64,000 nucleotides of DNA from Comamonas composti DSM 21721 (GTDB lineage: Bacteria > Pseudomonadota > Gammaproteobacteria > Burkholderiales > Burkholderiaceae_C), in assembly GCF_000429845.1 (NCBI RefSeq), contig NZ_AUCQ01000007.1, positions 1 through 64,000 on the forward strand, in the 5' to 3' direction. Below the pieces are notes generated by a model that had not been told where the DNA came from, made no database searches, and was given only the letters and a program-made list of their open reading frames with translations. Numbering within the stretch: position 1 is the stretch's first letter; each line of letters opens with the position of its first letter. Of this stretch, positions 1 to 8,576 are shown piece after piece. The position numbers and the translations under genes are program-made.

Positions 1-88
1 TGCCTTGATCCGCTTTACCATTCAGTTCGGAGACCGTATCTCCGCCAACTGAAGTCCGACCCGTTTACACAAAAATTCGGACACGCCC
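1..88 (+). mobile_element. Right end of an IS256-family insertion sequence (partial)
   Basis: Bases 2-52 read in frame as ALIRFTIQFGDRISAN followed by a stop. This resembles the C-terminal tail of IS256-family (mutator-type) transposases. The following bases, about 60-88, contain 'CGTTTACACAAAAATTCGGACA', split here as CGTTTACACA and AAAATTCGGACA, which looks like the terminal inverted repeat of that family. Immediately after base 88 the sequence switches to an internal part of the MITE repeat found elsewhere in this window, so the IS appears to sit inside that repeat. The bulk of the element lies outside the window. The family call is from memory of the family's ends, not from a search. Confidence 0.55.
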
Positions 89-200
89 TTTCTTCGCGCT
101 GGCCCTTGCTTGCACCCGGGTGCAAGCTGCGGCCCATCGACTCGAACTCATCCCGATTGCACTTCAACGCGCCTGCGTAGAGATCGTGAGCACGCTCTTA
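89..200 (+). repeat. MITE copy A (left side lost to the IS insertion)
   Basis: This is the right-hand part of a repeat present six times in the window. It shares the internal GCTTGCACC/GGTGCAAGC hairpin and the conserved terminal repeat, which ends GAGATCGTGAGCACGCTC at 197. The trinucleotide TTA at 198-200 fits the TNA target duplication seen at complete copies. The left part is interrupted at 88/89 by the IS256-like end. The repeat lies just upstream of hpnC, and an ATG at 110 inside it should not be taken as that gene's start. Confidence 0.7.
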
Positions 201-241
201 GCGCCGACAATGGCAGGCAACACCTCCAGTATCTTTATCCC

Positions 242-1132
242 GTGACCTCTGCCCTCACCGCTCCCGCCCCAGTCACCCACTACGAGAACTTCCCCGTGGC
301 CTCATGGCTGTGCCCGCCCCGGTTGCGCGCGCCGATTGCCGCGCTCTACCACTTTGCGCGCACGGCCGACGATCTGGCCGACGAGGGCGAGGCCTGTGCA
401 CAAGAGCGCCTGCAGCGGCTTGCGGCCTACCGGTCCGACCTCATGGCCCTGGGCAGCGAGCAGGAATTTCCCATGCTGGCGCGCACCGACTGGCCCCAGG
501 TGTTCGGGCCGCTGGCCACCCAGGTGCGCGCCCACGGCCTGCCGCTGCCTCTGATGGACGATCTGCTCAGCGCCTTCATCCAGGACGTGCACAAGACCGA
601 GGCCGCGCAAGCCTATGCGGACCGCGCCGAGCTGCTCGACTACTGCCGCCGCTCGGCCAACCCCGTGGGCCGGCTGCTGCTGCATCTATACGGCGTGCAG
701 GACGCGCTGTCGCTGGCCCGCAGCGATGCCATCTGCACGGCCTTGCAGCTCATCAACTTCTGGCAGGACCTCTCGGAGGACTTGCCACGCGGGCGCCACT
801 ACCTGAACGATGCCGACTGCGCCAGGCACGGCATCGCGCGCGCCGACCTGCGCCCCGAACCCAGCGCCCTCACCCCCGCGCTGCGCGGCCTGCTGGCCGA
901 ACAGGCCGCCTGGGCCCGCGCCCTCATGGACCAGGGCGCGCCCCTGGTCCATGCCCTGCCCGGGCGCGCGGGCTGGGAGCTGCGCCTGGTCGTGCAGGGC
1001 GGGCTGCGCATTCTGGACAAGATCGATGCACTGCAGGGCGCCAGCCTCCACCAGCGCCCCACGCTGGGCAAGGCCGATGCACCCCGCATGCTGTGGCGGG
1101 CGCTGTGGATGAGAAGGCAGCCCGCAGACTGA
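242..1132 (+). CDS. hpnC: Squalene synthase-like protein HpnC (hopanoid biosynthesis)
   Basis: HpnC belongs to the trans-isoprenyl diphosphate synthase (squalene/phytoene synthase) family. In the three-enzyme bacterial route HpnD makes presqualene diphosphate, HpnC converts it to hydroxysqualene, and HpnE reduces that to squalene. The 296-residue product has the first Asp-rich motif (ARTADDLADEG) near residue 40 and the second region (QLINFWQDLSEDLPRGRHYLN) near residue 165, both typical of HpnC. I chose the GTG at 242 because the family-like sequence HYENFPVASWL follows directly. The in-frame ATG at 110 lies in a mobile repeat and would add 44 unrelated residues. No good ribosome binding site precedes the GTG, so the start is uncertain. 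hpnD and hpnE follow after one intervening gene. Confidence 0.88.
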   Translation: MTSALTAPAPVTHYENFPVASWLCPPRLRAPIAALYHFARTADDLADEGEACAQERLQRLAAYRSDLMALGSEQEFPMLARTDWPQVFGPLATQVRAHGLPLPLMDDLLSAFIQDVHKTEAAQAYADRAELLDYCRRSANPVGRLLLHLYGVQDALSLARSDAICTALQLINFWQDLSEDLPRGRHYLNDADCARHGIARADLRPEPSALTPALRGLLAEQAAWARALMDQGAPLVHALPGRAGWELRLVVQGGLRILDKIDALQGASLHQRPTLGKADAPRMLWRALWMRRQPAD

Positions 1133-1345
1133 CTCCTAAAAAAAGAGCTGTTAGCGCAACCCAGCTCTTGATTTCAGCTATGTTTTCATCAAAATCCTAG
1201 AAGGGTCGCTTGCAAGCAGCTCTGCTTTGCATAGCATCCAGCCTGAACCATGCTGCCTCCTGCATTCTGGATATCCCATGGACGCAATCTGCGCCAGGCA
1301 TTCCATAATCAAAAACGAGAGCAGCTTTCATTCGAGGATTTCCCT

Positions 1346-3202
1346 TTGCAGACCCCCATACTCAGCCTGGCCGACATCGAGGCCTACGAACAGGCCCTTC
1401 CCCTTTCCGCACGCATTGCCGACACCATCCACCAGGCCTTTGTGCGCACCGCCCAGCGCCACGGCAAGCGCCCGGCGCTGTCCATGGTGCTCAGCGCCAG
1501 CCCCGACGAAACACCTCTGACCCTGAACTACGAGCAGCTGCTGGGCGCCATCACCCAGACGGCCAATGCCTTCGCCGACCTGGCCGGGCCCGGTGCCGGC
1601 ATCGCCTATCTGCTGCCCAATCTGCCGCAAACCCATATGACGCTGTGGGGCGCAGCCACAAGCGGGCATGCGGTGCCGCTCAACCCCCTGCTGCAGACCG
1701 AGCACCTGGTCGCCCTGCTCGAAGCCGCCGAGGCCCGGGTGCTGGTCGGCGGCGGTCCGGCCATGGCTGCCCCGCTGTGGGAGAAATGCCTGGCCATACA
1801 GGCCGCCATGCCCCAGCTGAAACTGGTCGCCGTGGACCTGCCCGGCCAGCCCGCGCCCGCAGGCGCGCTGAGCTTCGACGCCCTGCGCAAGGCCCAGCCC
1901 GCGGACCAGCTCATGTTCGACAGCGGCAAGGGCCCGGACGCCCTGGCCTCCTACTTCCACACCGGCGGAACCACGGGCGTGCCCAAGCTCGTCGCCCATA
2001 CCCAGCGCAACGAGCTCACGGCCGCGCTGGGCGCTGCCGCGCTCATGAACCTCGACGAGGAGGATGCGATCGCCAACGGCCTGCCGCTATTCCATGTGGC
2101 CAGCGCCATGGCCTGCTCGCTGTCGGCCTTTCTGACGGGCGCCCACGTGCTCATCCTCTCGCCCCAGGGCCTGCGCAACCCGGAGATGATCCGCGGCTAC
2201 TGGTCCATCGTGCAGCGCATGGGCGTGACGATTGCGGGCGCCGTGCCCACCTCGCTGGCCCCCATCCTCGATGCCGGCCCCGTGCCCGAGCTGCCGCATC
2301 TGCGCTGCTGCATCACGGGCTCGGCGCCCACGCCGCGCGCCCTGGCCGAGCGCTTTGCGCGCGAGACCCGCAAGCCCCTGTATGAAGTCCTGGGCATGAC
2401 CGAGTCGGGCGGCGTCACCGCCATCGACCCGCTGGGCGGCGAGCCCAGTTTCTGCTCCGTGGGCTTTCGCATCCCCTACTCCGAGCTGCGCGTGCGCCGC
2501 CCCCTGCCCGGCGGCGGCCTGGGCCCGGACTGCGCGCCCGGCGAAGTCGGCCATCTGTTCGTGCGCGGCCCCTCGGTCTCGCCGGGCTACAAGAATGCGG
2601 CCCAGAACGCAGGCACCTTCGTCGACGGCGGTCTGGATTCGGGCGATCTCGCCTACCTGGACGAGCAGGGCAAGCTCTTCATCGCGGGCCGCTCCAAGGA
2701 CGTGATCATCCGCAGCGGCCACAACATCGACCCCGGCATGATCGAGGAAGCCATGACCCGCCACCCGGACGTGGCCTATGCGGCCGCCGTCTCCCAGCCC
2801 GACGGCTATGCGGGCGAGCTGCCCGTGTGCTATGTAAGCCTGGCCCCGGGCGCGCGCGCCGATGCCCCGGCCCTGCAGGCGTTGCAGGAGCACGCCCAGC
2901 AGCACATTGCCGAGCGCCCGGCCTGGCCGCGCCACATCTACGTGCTGCCCCAGTTGCCCATGACCAGCGTGGGCAAGATCTTCAAGCCCGCGCTGCGCGA
3001 GGATGCGGCCTGCCGCCTGCTCGAACCCCAGCTGCGGCAAAGCCTGGGCGAGCTGCTCGCCGGCATCGACGCCAAGGAAGGCGGCAAGCGCGGCCTGCGC
3101 GTGACCGTGAGCCTGAGCCGCGAGGATGCGGCCGCGCGCCAGGCGGCCCAGGACATTCTGGCGTCGCACACCTTCGAGCACGCCATCGTGGTCCAGGGCT
3201 GA
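1346..3202 (+). CDS. AMP-forming acyl-CoA synthetase
   Basis: The protein activates a carboxylic acid, probably a fatty acid, to its CoA thioester through an acyl-adenylate. ANL-superfamily motifs are present in order: the phosphate loop HTGGTTGVPK near residue 203, the adenine motif GMTESGG near 350, SGDLAYLDEQGKLFIAGRSKD near 431, and the C-terminal catalytic lysine in SVGKIFKPALR near 540. A TTG at 1346 preceded by GAGGA seven bases upstream is my preferred start (618 residues). An in-frame ATG at 1250 would add 32 residues of low-complexity character. The gene lies between hpnC and hpnD on the same strand, but its substrate and any link to hopanoids cannot be read from the sequence. Confidence 0.85.
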   Translation: MQTPILSLADIEAYEQALPLSARIADTIHQAFVRTAQRHGKRPALSMVLSASPDETPLTLNYEQLLGAITQTANAFADLAGPGAGIAYLLPNLPQTHMTLWGAATSGHAVPLNPLLQTEHLVALLEAAEARVLVGGGPAMAAPLWEKCLAIQAAMPQLKLVAVDLPGQPAPAGALSFDALRKAQPADQLMFDSGKGPDALASYFHTGGTTGVPKLVAHTQRNELTAALGAAALMNLDEEDAIANGLPLFHVASAMACSLSAFLTGAHVLILSPQGLRNPEMIRGYWSIVQRMGVTIAGAVPTSLAPILDAGPVPELPHLRCCITGSAPTPRALAERFARETRKPLYEVLGMTESGGVTAIDPLGGEPSFCSVGFRIPYSELRVRRPLPGGGLGPDCAPGEVGHLFVRGPSVSPGYKNAAQNAGTFVDGGLDSGDLAYLDEQGKLFIAGRSKDVIIRSGHNIDPGMIEEAMTRHPDVAYAAAVSQPDGYAGELPVCYVSLAPGARADAPALQALQEHAQQHIAERPAWPRHIYVLPQLPMTSVGKIFKPALREDAACRLLEPQLRQSLGELLAGIDAKEGGKRGLRVTVSLSREDAAARQAAQDILASHTFEHAIVVQG

Positions 3203-3384
3203 TTCCAGCCTGCACCGCTCCCGGCCTGCTATGCAAACCAGAGCTGGTAGCGCTTGTCCTGTCTAGAATTTCAATAAAACCCTATGAAATTTGAGGTCAG
3301 GCAAGCGCAAGCAGCTACGATTTTTGCAGATCAGCCTCCGGGCTTTTTCTGCGCCATGGCAGCCATGGGACAATCTGCGCCCAT

Positions 3385-4230
3385 ATGAATCCGGATCAGT
3401 ATGTGCAGGAGAAAGCTGCGGCCTCGGGCAGCAGCTTTTATTACGCCTTTTTGTTCTTGCCGCGCGAGCGCCGCGCGGCGATCACGGCCTTCTACGCCTT
3501 TTGCCGCGAAGTGGACGACGTGGTGGACGAGACCTCGGACCCCGGCGTGGCCGCCACCAAGCTCGCCTGGTGGCAGGGCGAGGTGCACAAGGGCTTTGCA
3601 GGCCAGCCCAGCCATCCGGTCATGCAGGCCCTGGCACCGCATATCGCCAGCTACGGCATCCAGGAGCAGCACCTGCAGGCCGTGATCGAAGGCTGCCGCA
3701 TGGACCTCGAGCAGACCCGCTACCTGGACTTCGCAGGACTGGAGCGCTACTGCCACCTCGTGGCCGGCGTGGTCGGCGAAGTCGCGGCACGCATCTTCGG
3801 CCAGACCGATGCAGCCACCACGGCCTATGCCCACAAAATGGGCCTGGCCTTCCAGCTCACGAACATCATCCGCGACGTGGGCGAGGACGCGATGCGCGGA
3901 CGCATCTATCTGCCCATCAGCGAGCTGCAGCAGTTCGACGTCAAGGCCCACGAGATCAACAAGCGCGAGTACTCCGAGCGCTTCACGGACCTGATGCGCT
4001 TTCAGGCCCGGCGCGCCCATGGCCTCTACAACGAGGCCCTGGCCCTGCTGCCCGCAGCCGACCGCCGCGCGCAAAAGCCCGGCCTCATGATGGCCAGCAT
4101 CTACCGCACCCTGCTGCGCGAGATCGAGGCCGAGAACTTCCAGGTGCTGCACCAGCGCATCAGCCTGCCGCCACTGCGCAAGTTCTGGCTCGCATGGAAG
4201 ATGCAGGCGCTGGGGCGCATGGCGGTATGA
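3385..4230 (+). CDS. hpnD: Presqualene diphosphate synthase HpnD
   Basis: HpnD condenses two farnesyl diphosphates into presqualene diphosphate, the first committed step towards squalene and hopanoids. The 281-residue protein carries both Mg-diphosphate-binding signatures: FCREVDDVVDE near residue 35-50 and NIIRDVGEDAMRGRIYLP near residue 150-170. Its length and the ATG at 3385 are normal for the family. The stop overlaps the start of hpnE by four bases (ATGA), so the two are translationally coupled. A squalene-hopene cyclase gene is not in this window. Confidence 0.93.
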   Translation: MNPDQYVQEKAAASGSSFYYAFLFLPRERRAAITAFYAFCREVDDVVDETSDPGVAATKLAWWQGEVHKGFAGQPSHPVMQALAPHIASYGIQEQHLQAVIEGCRMDLEQTRYLDFAGLERYCHLVAGVVGEVAARIFGQTDAATTAYAHKMGLAFQLTNIIRDVGEDAMRGRIYLPISELQQFDVKAHEINKREYSERFTDLMRFQARRAHGLYNEALALLPAADRRAQKPGLMMASIYRTLLREIEAENFQVLHQRISLPPLRKFWLAWKMQALGRMAV

Positions 4231-5561
4231 GAACAGCCGCCATCATCGGCGGCGGCTGGGCCGGTTTTGCGGCTGCGCTCACGCTTGCGCGCAGCGGCTG
4301 GAGCGTGGTGCTGCACGAGGCCGGGCGCGAGCCCGGCGGGCGCGCGCGCGGCATGGAGCTGGCGCTGCCCGACGGCACGGGCCACCGCGTGGACAACGGC
4401 CAGCACATTCTGATCGGTGCCTACACCAGCAGCCTGGAGCTGATGCGCAGCGTGGGCGTGGACCCCGAGCAGGCCCTGCTGCGCAAGCCCTTGACGCTGC
4501 GCTATGCCGACGGCAGCGGCCTGGGCTTTCCCGACTGGCCCGCACCGCTGGATGCGCTGGCCGGCATCGCCTGCGCACGCGGCTGGAGCGCTGGCCAGCG
4601 CCTGGCCCTGCTGACGCGTGCCGCACGCTGGCGATTCGCAGGCTTTGAGTGCGAAGAGAGCACCACCGTGGCCCAGCTATGCAACGGCCTGCCCCAGCGC
4701 CTTCTCGATGAATTCATAGATCCGCTGTGCATTTCGGCGCTCAACACGCCCATGCAGGAAGCCAGCGCCAGCGTGTTCCTGCGCGTGCTGCGCGATGCGC
4801 TGTTCAGCGGCCGGGGCGGCTCGCACTTCCTGGTTCCGCGCAGCGATCTCGGCACCCTGTTCCCGATTCCCGCAGCCCGCTGGCTTGCGCAACACGGCCA
4901 GCGCGTACAGCTTGGCAGCCGCGTCATCGAGATCATCCCCCAGGGCGAGCAATGGGCCTTGGCCACGGCGGCCGGCCACGCGCCCGAACAGTTCGACGCC
5001 GTTCTCCTCGCCTGCCCCGCGCCCGAGGCCGCACGCCTGGCCCTGAGCGCCGCCGGCCATGCCAGCCTGCCCGCGCGCGAGGGCATCGCCTTTGAGCGCT
5101 GGGCCGCCAAGGCCCAGGCCCTGGAGCACCGGCCGATTGCCACGGTCTATGCCTGGGCCCGGCAGGGCGAGCACCCGGCACGCCTCGCCCTGCCCTGGCT
5201 GGCCTTGCGCAATACGCAGCAGGCGCCGGCCCAGTTCGTATTCGACCATGGACAGCTGGGCGGCCCGCCGGGCCTGATGGCCTTCGTGATCAGCCACAGC
5301 CAGGCAGACAAGACGCCATTGCAGGCCCAGGTCCTGGCCCAGGCCGAGCAGCAACTGGGGCTGAAGCTCACGGCACTGCGCAGCGTGATCGACAAGCGCG
5401 CCACCTTTGCCTGCACGCCTGCACTCAGCCGCCCGGCGCCGGAGCTCGGCCACGGCCTCTGGGCCTGCGGCGACTATGTGCAAGGGCCTTATCCCGCGAC
5501 CATCGAAGGGGCCGTACGCAGCGGCATACAGACCGCGCAGGCCCTGTGCCTGCCGCAATGA
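4227..5561 (+). CDS. hpnE: Hydroxysqualene dehydroxylase HpnE
   Basis: HpnE is an FAD-dependent amine-oxidase-fold protein that converts hydroxysqualene to squalene in the HpnCDE pathway. The 444-residue product opens with a dinucleotide-binding motif (IIGGGWAGFAAALTLARSG), followed by EAGREPGGRARG. It ends with an FAD-contacting stretch around GLWACGDYVQGPYPATIEGAV. The ATG at 4227 overlaps the hpnD stop. A truncated MITE copy begins a few bases after the stop codon. Confidence 0.9.
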   Translation: MRTAAIIGGGWAGFAAALTLARSGWSVVLHEAGREPGGRARGMELALPDGTGHRVDNGQHILIGAYTSSLELMRSVGVDPEQALLRKPLTLRYADGSGLGFPDWPAPLDALAGIACARGWSAGQRLALLTRAARWRFAGFECEESTTVAQLCNGLPQRLLDEFIDPLCISALNTPMQEASASVFLRVLRDALFSGRGGSHFLVPRSDLGTLFPIPAARWLAQHGQRVQLGSRVIEIIPQGEQWALATAAGHAPEQFDAVLLACPAPEAARLALSAAGHASLPAREGIAFERWAAKAQALEHRPIATVYAWARQGEHPARLALPWLALRNTQQAPAQFVFDHGQLGGPPGLMAFVISHSQADKTPLQAQVLAQAEQQLGLKLTALRSVIDKRATFACTPALSRPAPELGHGLWACGDYVQGPYPATIEGAVRSGIQTAQALCLPQ

Positions 5562-5566
5562 CCGGG

Positions 5567-5645
5567 GCAAGCTGCAGCCCATCGACTCGAACTCATCCCG
5601 ATTGAGCCCCAACGCGCCTGCGTAGAGATCGTGAACACGCTCTTA
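5567..5645 (+). repeat. MITE copy B (left-truncated)
   Basis: About 75 bp of the right end of the repeat family. It starts within the GCAAGCTGC arm of the internal hairpin and ends with GAGATCGTGAACACGCTC at 5642, followed by TTA at 5643-5645. The left part is missing and the copy abuts the 3' end of hpnE. Confidence 0.75.
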
Positions 5646-5709
5646 CATCTTGAGGATTTTTCCATCCATCAATCGGGGCCTGGCCGATTTTTGCGGATTG
5701 AACATTCAC

Positions 5710-5849
5710 TACAATGAGCGGCCGGCACTCGAATGCCGTCACCCAGCACCCTCTAATTCACAACACCGGCTGCCAATGCTGCCAGCGCGGATGTTGGGCA
5801 ACAAACGCCCGAATCGGTTGATTTTTCAGCCGGTTCGGGCTTTTTTTTT
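5710..5849 (+). promoter_or_regulatory. amiE leader: -10 box, ANTAR-type hairpin and intrinsic terminator
   Basis: TACAAT at 5710-5715 is a plausible -10 box. Downstream, 5769-5786 forms a hairpin GCTGCC/GCCAGC with one mismatch and the hexaloop AATGCT, which has A at loop position 1 and G at position 4, as in targets of ANTAR regulators. A second hairpin, TTGGGC (5794-5799) with GCCCGA (5807-5812), has a 7-base loop that does not fit the hexaloop rule. Its 3' arm is also the start of an 11-bp terminator stem (5807-5817 with 5830-5840) followed by nine T at 5841-5849. The second hairpin and the terminator are mutually exclusive, as expected for antitermination by the AmiR encoded in the same operon. 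Structures were drawn by eye. Confidence 0.7.
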
Positions 5850-5976
5850 CGCCCCTGAGCCTGATCGATTGCCTGTTGAGCGACCCGCCACAGGTCCGGG
5901 CCACGCCTGCATGCAGGCGCTTGCGCAGAGCGCCGGCCCGGCCTTTTTGAGCCACCACTTCTTGAGGAGCCGCGAG

Positions 5977-7014
5977 ATGAGACATGGAGATATTTCCAGC
6001 AGCAATGACTGCGTAGGCGTTGCCGTGGTCAACTACCAGATGCCGCGCCTGCATACCAAGGCCGAGGTGCTGGAGAATGCGCGCCGCATCGGCGACATGC
6101 TGGTGGGCATGAAACGCGGCCTGCCCGGCATGGATCTGGTGATCTTTCCCGAGTACTCGACGCACGGCATCATGTACGACGCCAAGGAAATGTACGAGAC
6201 CGCCTCGGAGATTCCCGGCGAGGAGACCGAGATCTTTGCCGCCGCCTGCCGCAAGGCAAACGTCTGGGGTGTGTTCTCGCTCACGGGCGAACGCCACGAG
6301 GAACACCCCCACAAGGCGCCCTACAACACGCTGATCCTCATGAACAACCAGGGCGAGATCGTGCAGAAGTACCGCAAGATCATGCCCTGGGTGCCCATCG
6401 AGGGCTGGTACCCGGGCGACTGCACCTATGTGAGCGAAGGCCCCAAGGGCCTGAAGATCAGCCTCATCATCTGCGACGACGGCAACTACCCCGAGATCTG
6501 GCGCGACTGCGCGATGCGCGGCGCCGAGCTCATCGTGCGCTGCCAGGGCTATATGTACCCGGCCAAGGAGCAGCAGATCCTGGTCTCCAAGGCCATGGCC
6601 TTCATGAACAACTGCTATGTGGCCGTGGCCAATGCGGCCGGCTTCGACGGCGTCTACTCCTACTTCGGCCACTCGGCCATCATCGGCTTCGACGGCCGCA
6701 CCCTGGGCGAGACCGGCGAGGAGAGCATGGGCATCCAGTACGCCGAGCTGTCCAAGCACCTGATACGCGATGCGCGCAAGAACGCCCAGTCGCAAAACCA
6801 TTTGTTCAAGCTCGTGCACCGTGGTTATACGGGCACCATCAACTCCGGCGACAGCCCGCGCGGCGTGGCCGAGTGCCCCTACAGCTTCTACAGCCAGTGG
6901 ATCAACGACCCCGAGGGTACGCGCGAGATGGTGGAGTCATTCACGCGCGCCACCATGGGCACACCCGAGTGCCCCATGGAGGGCATTCCCAACGAGGCCG
7001 TCCAGCATCGCTGA
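5977..7014 (+). CDS. amiE: Aliphatic amidase (acylamide amidohydrolase) AmiE
   Basis: The enzyme hydrolyses short aliphatic amides such as acetamide and propionamide to the acid and ammonia in the cytoplasm. The 345-residue product is strikingly close to Pseudomonas aeruginosa AmiE throughout, beginning [11 protein letters not shown]. The nitrilase-superfamily triad is intact: Glu59 in FPEYS, Lys134 in KYRK and Cys166 in IICDDGN. The start at 5977 is fixed by that conserved N-terminus. The gene follows a terminator-containing leader and precedes an AmiS-type channel, an AAA+/VWA pair and amiR. Expression is probably induced by amides through AmiR-dependent antitermination. Confidence 0.97.
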   Translation: MRHGDISSSNDCVGVAVVNYQMPRLHTKAEVLENARRIGDMLVGMKRGLPGMDLVIFPEYSTHGIMYDAKEMYETASEIPGEETEIFAAACRKANVWGVFSLTGERHEEHPHKAPYNTLILMNNQGEIVQKYRKIMPWVPIEGWYPGDCTYVSEGPKGLKISLIICDDGNYPEIWRDCAMRGAELIVRCQGYMYPAKEQQILVSKAMAFMNNCYVAVANAAGFDGVYSYFGHSAIIGFDGRTLGETGEESMGIQYAELSKHLIRDARKNAQSQNHLFKLVHRGYTGTINSGDSPRGVAECPYSFYSQWINDPEGTREMVESFTRATMGTPECPMEGIPNEAVQHR

Positions 7015-7198
7015 TACGGCCGGCCATCCGATGGGATCGCCGCACGGGTCGCGGCAGTCCATGCCGTGGCGCGCCTGGCTGGGTCTCGCAAGAAAACCCG
7101 ACGATTGAAGACAGGGCCGCAGACAGCGGCTCCAGCCCTGGCTGCCCGGCTCCGCCTGGAGCCGGGACTTCCCTCCCGGTTTGCCAGAAGGATTCGAC

Positions 7199-7681
7199 AT
7201 GCTAGGTCTGGCCCTGTTCTTCATCGGAGTCGTTCTCATGGTCAATGGCGTGGGCCTGATGGGCCACATCGACAGGCGAGAGTCGGCCATTCTCAACCTG
7301 CTGGTGGGCCTGCTGGCCTTGCTGATCAGCGTCATCGGCATCTGGTGGGCCAGAGAGGCGGCGGACTTCTCGGCTGTGGCCGGTGGCCTGCTGTTCGCAT
7401 TCACCTACCTCTACCTGGCTGCGGTGCAGTGGTGGGGACTCAAGGGCACGGGCCTGGGCTGGTATTGCCTGTTTGTGGCCGTCAGTGCCCTGATCTTTGC
7501 AGCCGCGGCCGCAGACATACGGCTGATCGCCATGTGGCTGCTCTGGACCAGCCTCTGGTTTCTGTTCTTCCTGACCCTGGCCCTGAACAAATCGCCGCGC
7601 TTTCTGCCCCTCTACACGATCTTCGTGGGCATCGTGAGCTGTTGGATTCCAGGCACGCTCATGCTGCTGGGCAAATGGTGA
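7199..7681 (+). CDS. amiS: AmiS/UreI-family amide or urea channel
   Basis: A 160-residue integral membrane protein with six hydrophobic segments and almost no soluble part. It starts MLGLALFFIGVVLMVNGVGL, as in the AmiS/UreI family, whose members conduct urea or short amides across the inner membrane. The ATG at 7199 is preceded by AGAAGGA, and the size matches the family. Its position directly after amiE suggests it supplies the amidase with substrate. In P. aeruginosa amiS is the last gene of the operon, so the order differs here. Confidence 0.85.
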   Translation: MLGLALFFIGVVLMVNGVGLMGHIDRRESAILNLLVGLLALLISVIGIWWAREAADFSAVAGGLLFAFTYLYLAAVQWWGLKGTGLGWYCLFVAVSALIFAAAAADIRLIAMWLLWTSLWFLFFLTLALNKSPRFLPLYTIFVGIVSCWIPGTLMLLGKW

Positions 7682-7686
7682 CCTTC

Positions 7687-8574
7687 ATGGACATTCACAC
7701 GAACTCTTTCATGCAAAAAATGCAGAACCCGGCAAATTCTTCGGACGCGGACCCGCTGGCCGCCTACAGGATCGAGCAACAGCCCTACTACCAGCCCTGG
7801 GGCAACGAGATCGCGCTCTACCACCATGCCTACCAGAGCCGGCTGCCGCTGCTGCTCAAGGGACCCACGGGCTGCGGCAAGACCCGCTTCGTGGAATACA
7901 TGGCCTGGATGCTCAAGCGCCCCTTGATCACCCTGGCCTGCAACGAGGACATGACGGCCTCGGACCTCGTGGGCCGCTATCTGCTCGACGCCGGGGGCAC
8001 GGCCTGGCATGACGGCCCGCTGACCCTGGCCGTGCGCCATGGCGGCATCTGCTATCTGGACGAGGTCGTCGAGGCACGCCAGGACACCACCGTGGTCATC
8101 CATCCGCTGACCGATGCACGCCGCATCCTGCCGCTGGACAAGAAGGGCGAGCTGGTCCATGCCCACCCCGACTTCCAGCTGGTGATCTCCTACAACCCCG
8201 GCTACCAAAGCCACGTCAAGGATCTCAAGACCTCGACCCGTCAACGCTTTGCGGCCCTGGAATTCGACTACCCCCTGCCCGAGCTCGAAGCCGGCATCGT
8301 GACCCGGGAGACCGATATCTCTCATGCGCTGGCCCGCCAGCTGGTCAGCCTCGCGCAAAGCACGCGGGCGCTCAAGAACCGGGGTCTGGACGAAGGCGCC
8401 TCCACGCGCATGCTGATCTACGCAGGCCTGCTGCTGCGCGAAGGGGTCTCGGTGCACGACAGCTGCGAGATGACGATCACCCGTGCCCTGACCGACGACC
8501 CCGACACGGCCCTGGCCCTGAGCCAGCTGGTGGAGGCGCACTTCGGCCCGCGCACGCTCACCACCAGCGCCTGA
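7687..8574 (+). CDS. MoxR-type AAA+ ATPase (NorQ/CbbQ/NirQ-like)
   Basis: A single-domain AAA+ ATPase of about 295 residues with Walker A GPTGCGKT at residues 59-66 and a Walker B region ICYLDEVVE near residue 122. The family members NirQ, NorQ and CbbQ act with a VWA-domain partner to remodel or activate an enzyme. The following gene encodes such a partner, two bases downstream. In the Pseudomonas amidase operon the second gene, amiB, also encodes an ATPase, so this may be its functional counterpart. The ATG at 7687 is my choice. ATG 7675, overlapping the amiS stop, and ATG 7711 are alternatives. Confidence 0.85.
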   Translation: MDIHTNSFMQKMQNPANSSDADPLAAYRIEQQPYYQPWGNEIALYHHAYQSRLPLLLKGPTGCGKTRFVEYMAWMLKRPLITLACNEDMTASDLVGRYLLDAGGTAWHDGPLTLAVRHGGICYLDEVVEARQDTTVVIHPLTDARRILPLDKKGELVHAHPDFQLVISYNPGYQSHVKDLKTSTRQRFAALEFDYPLPELEAGIVTRETDISHALARQLVSLAQSTRALKNRGLDEGASTRMLIYAGLLLREGVSVHDSCEMTITRALTDDPDTALALSQLVEAHFGPRTLTTSA

Positions 8575-8576
8575 AC

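Noticed and set aside
5681-5694. Possible sigma-54 promoter (TGGC...TTGC) before amiE
   Set aside because: The GG and GC elements are separated by nine bases, not ten, so the spacing rule fails. A sigma-70-like -10 box follows downstream.
5977-7014. Formamidase AmiF or nitrilase instead of aliphatic amidase
   Set aside because: Length, the [11 protein letters not shown] start and the whole sequence match AmiE, with Glu59, Lys134 and Cys166 at the AmiE positions.
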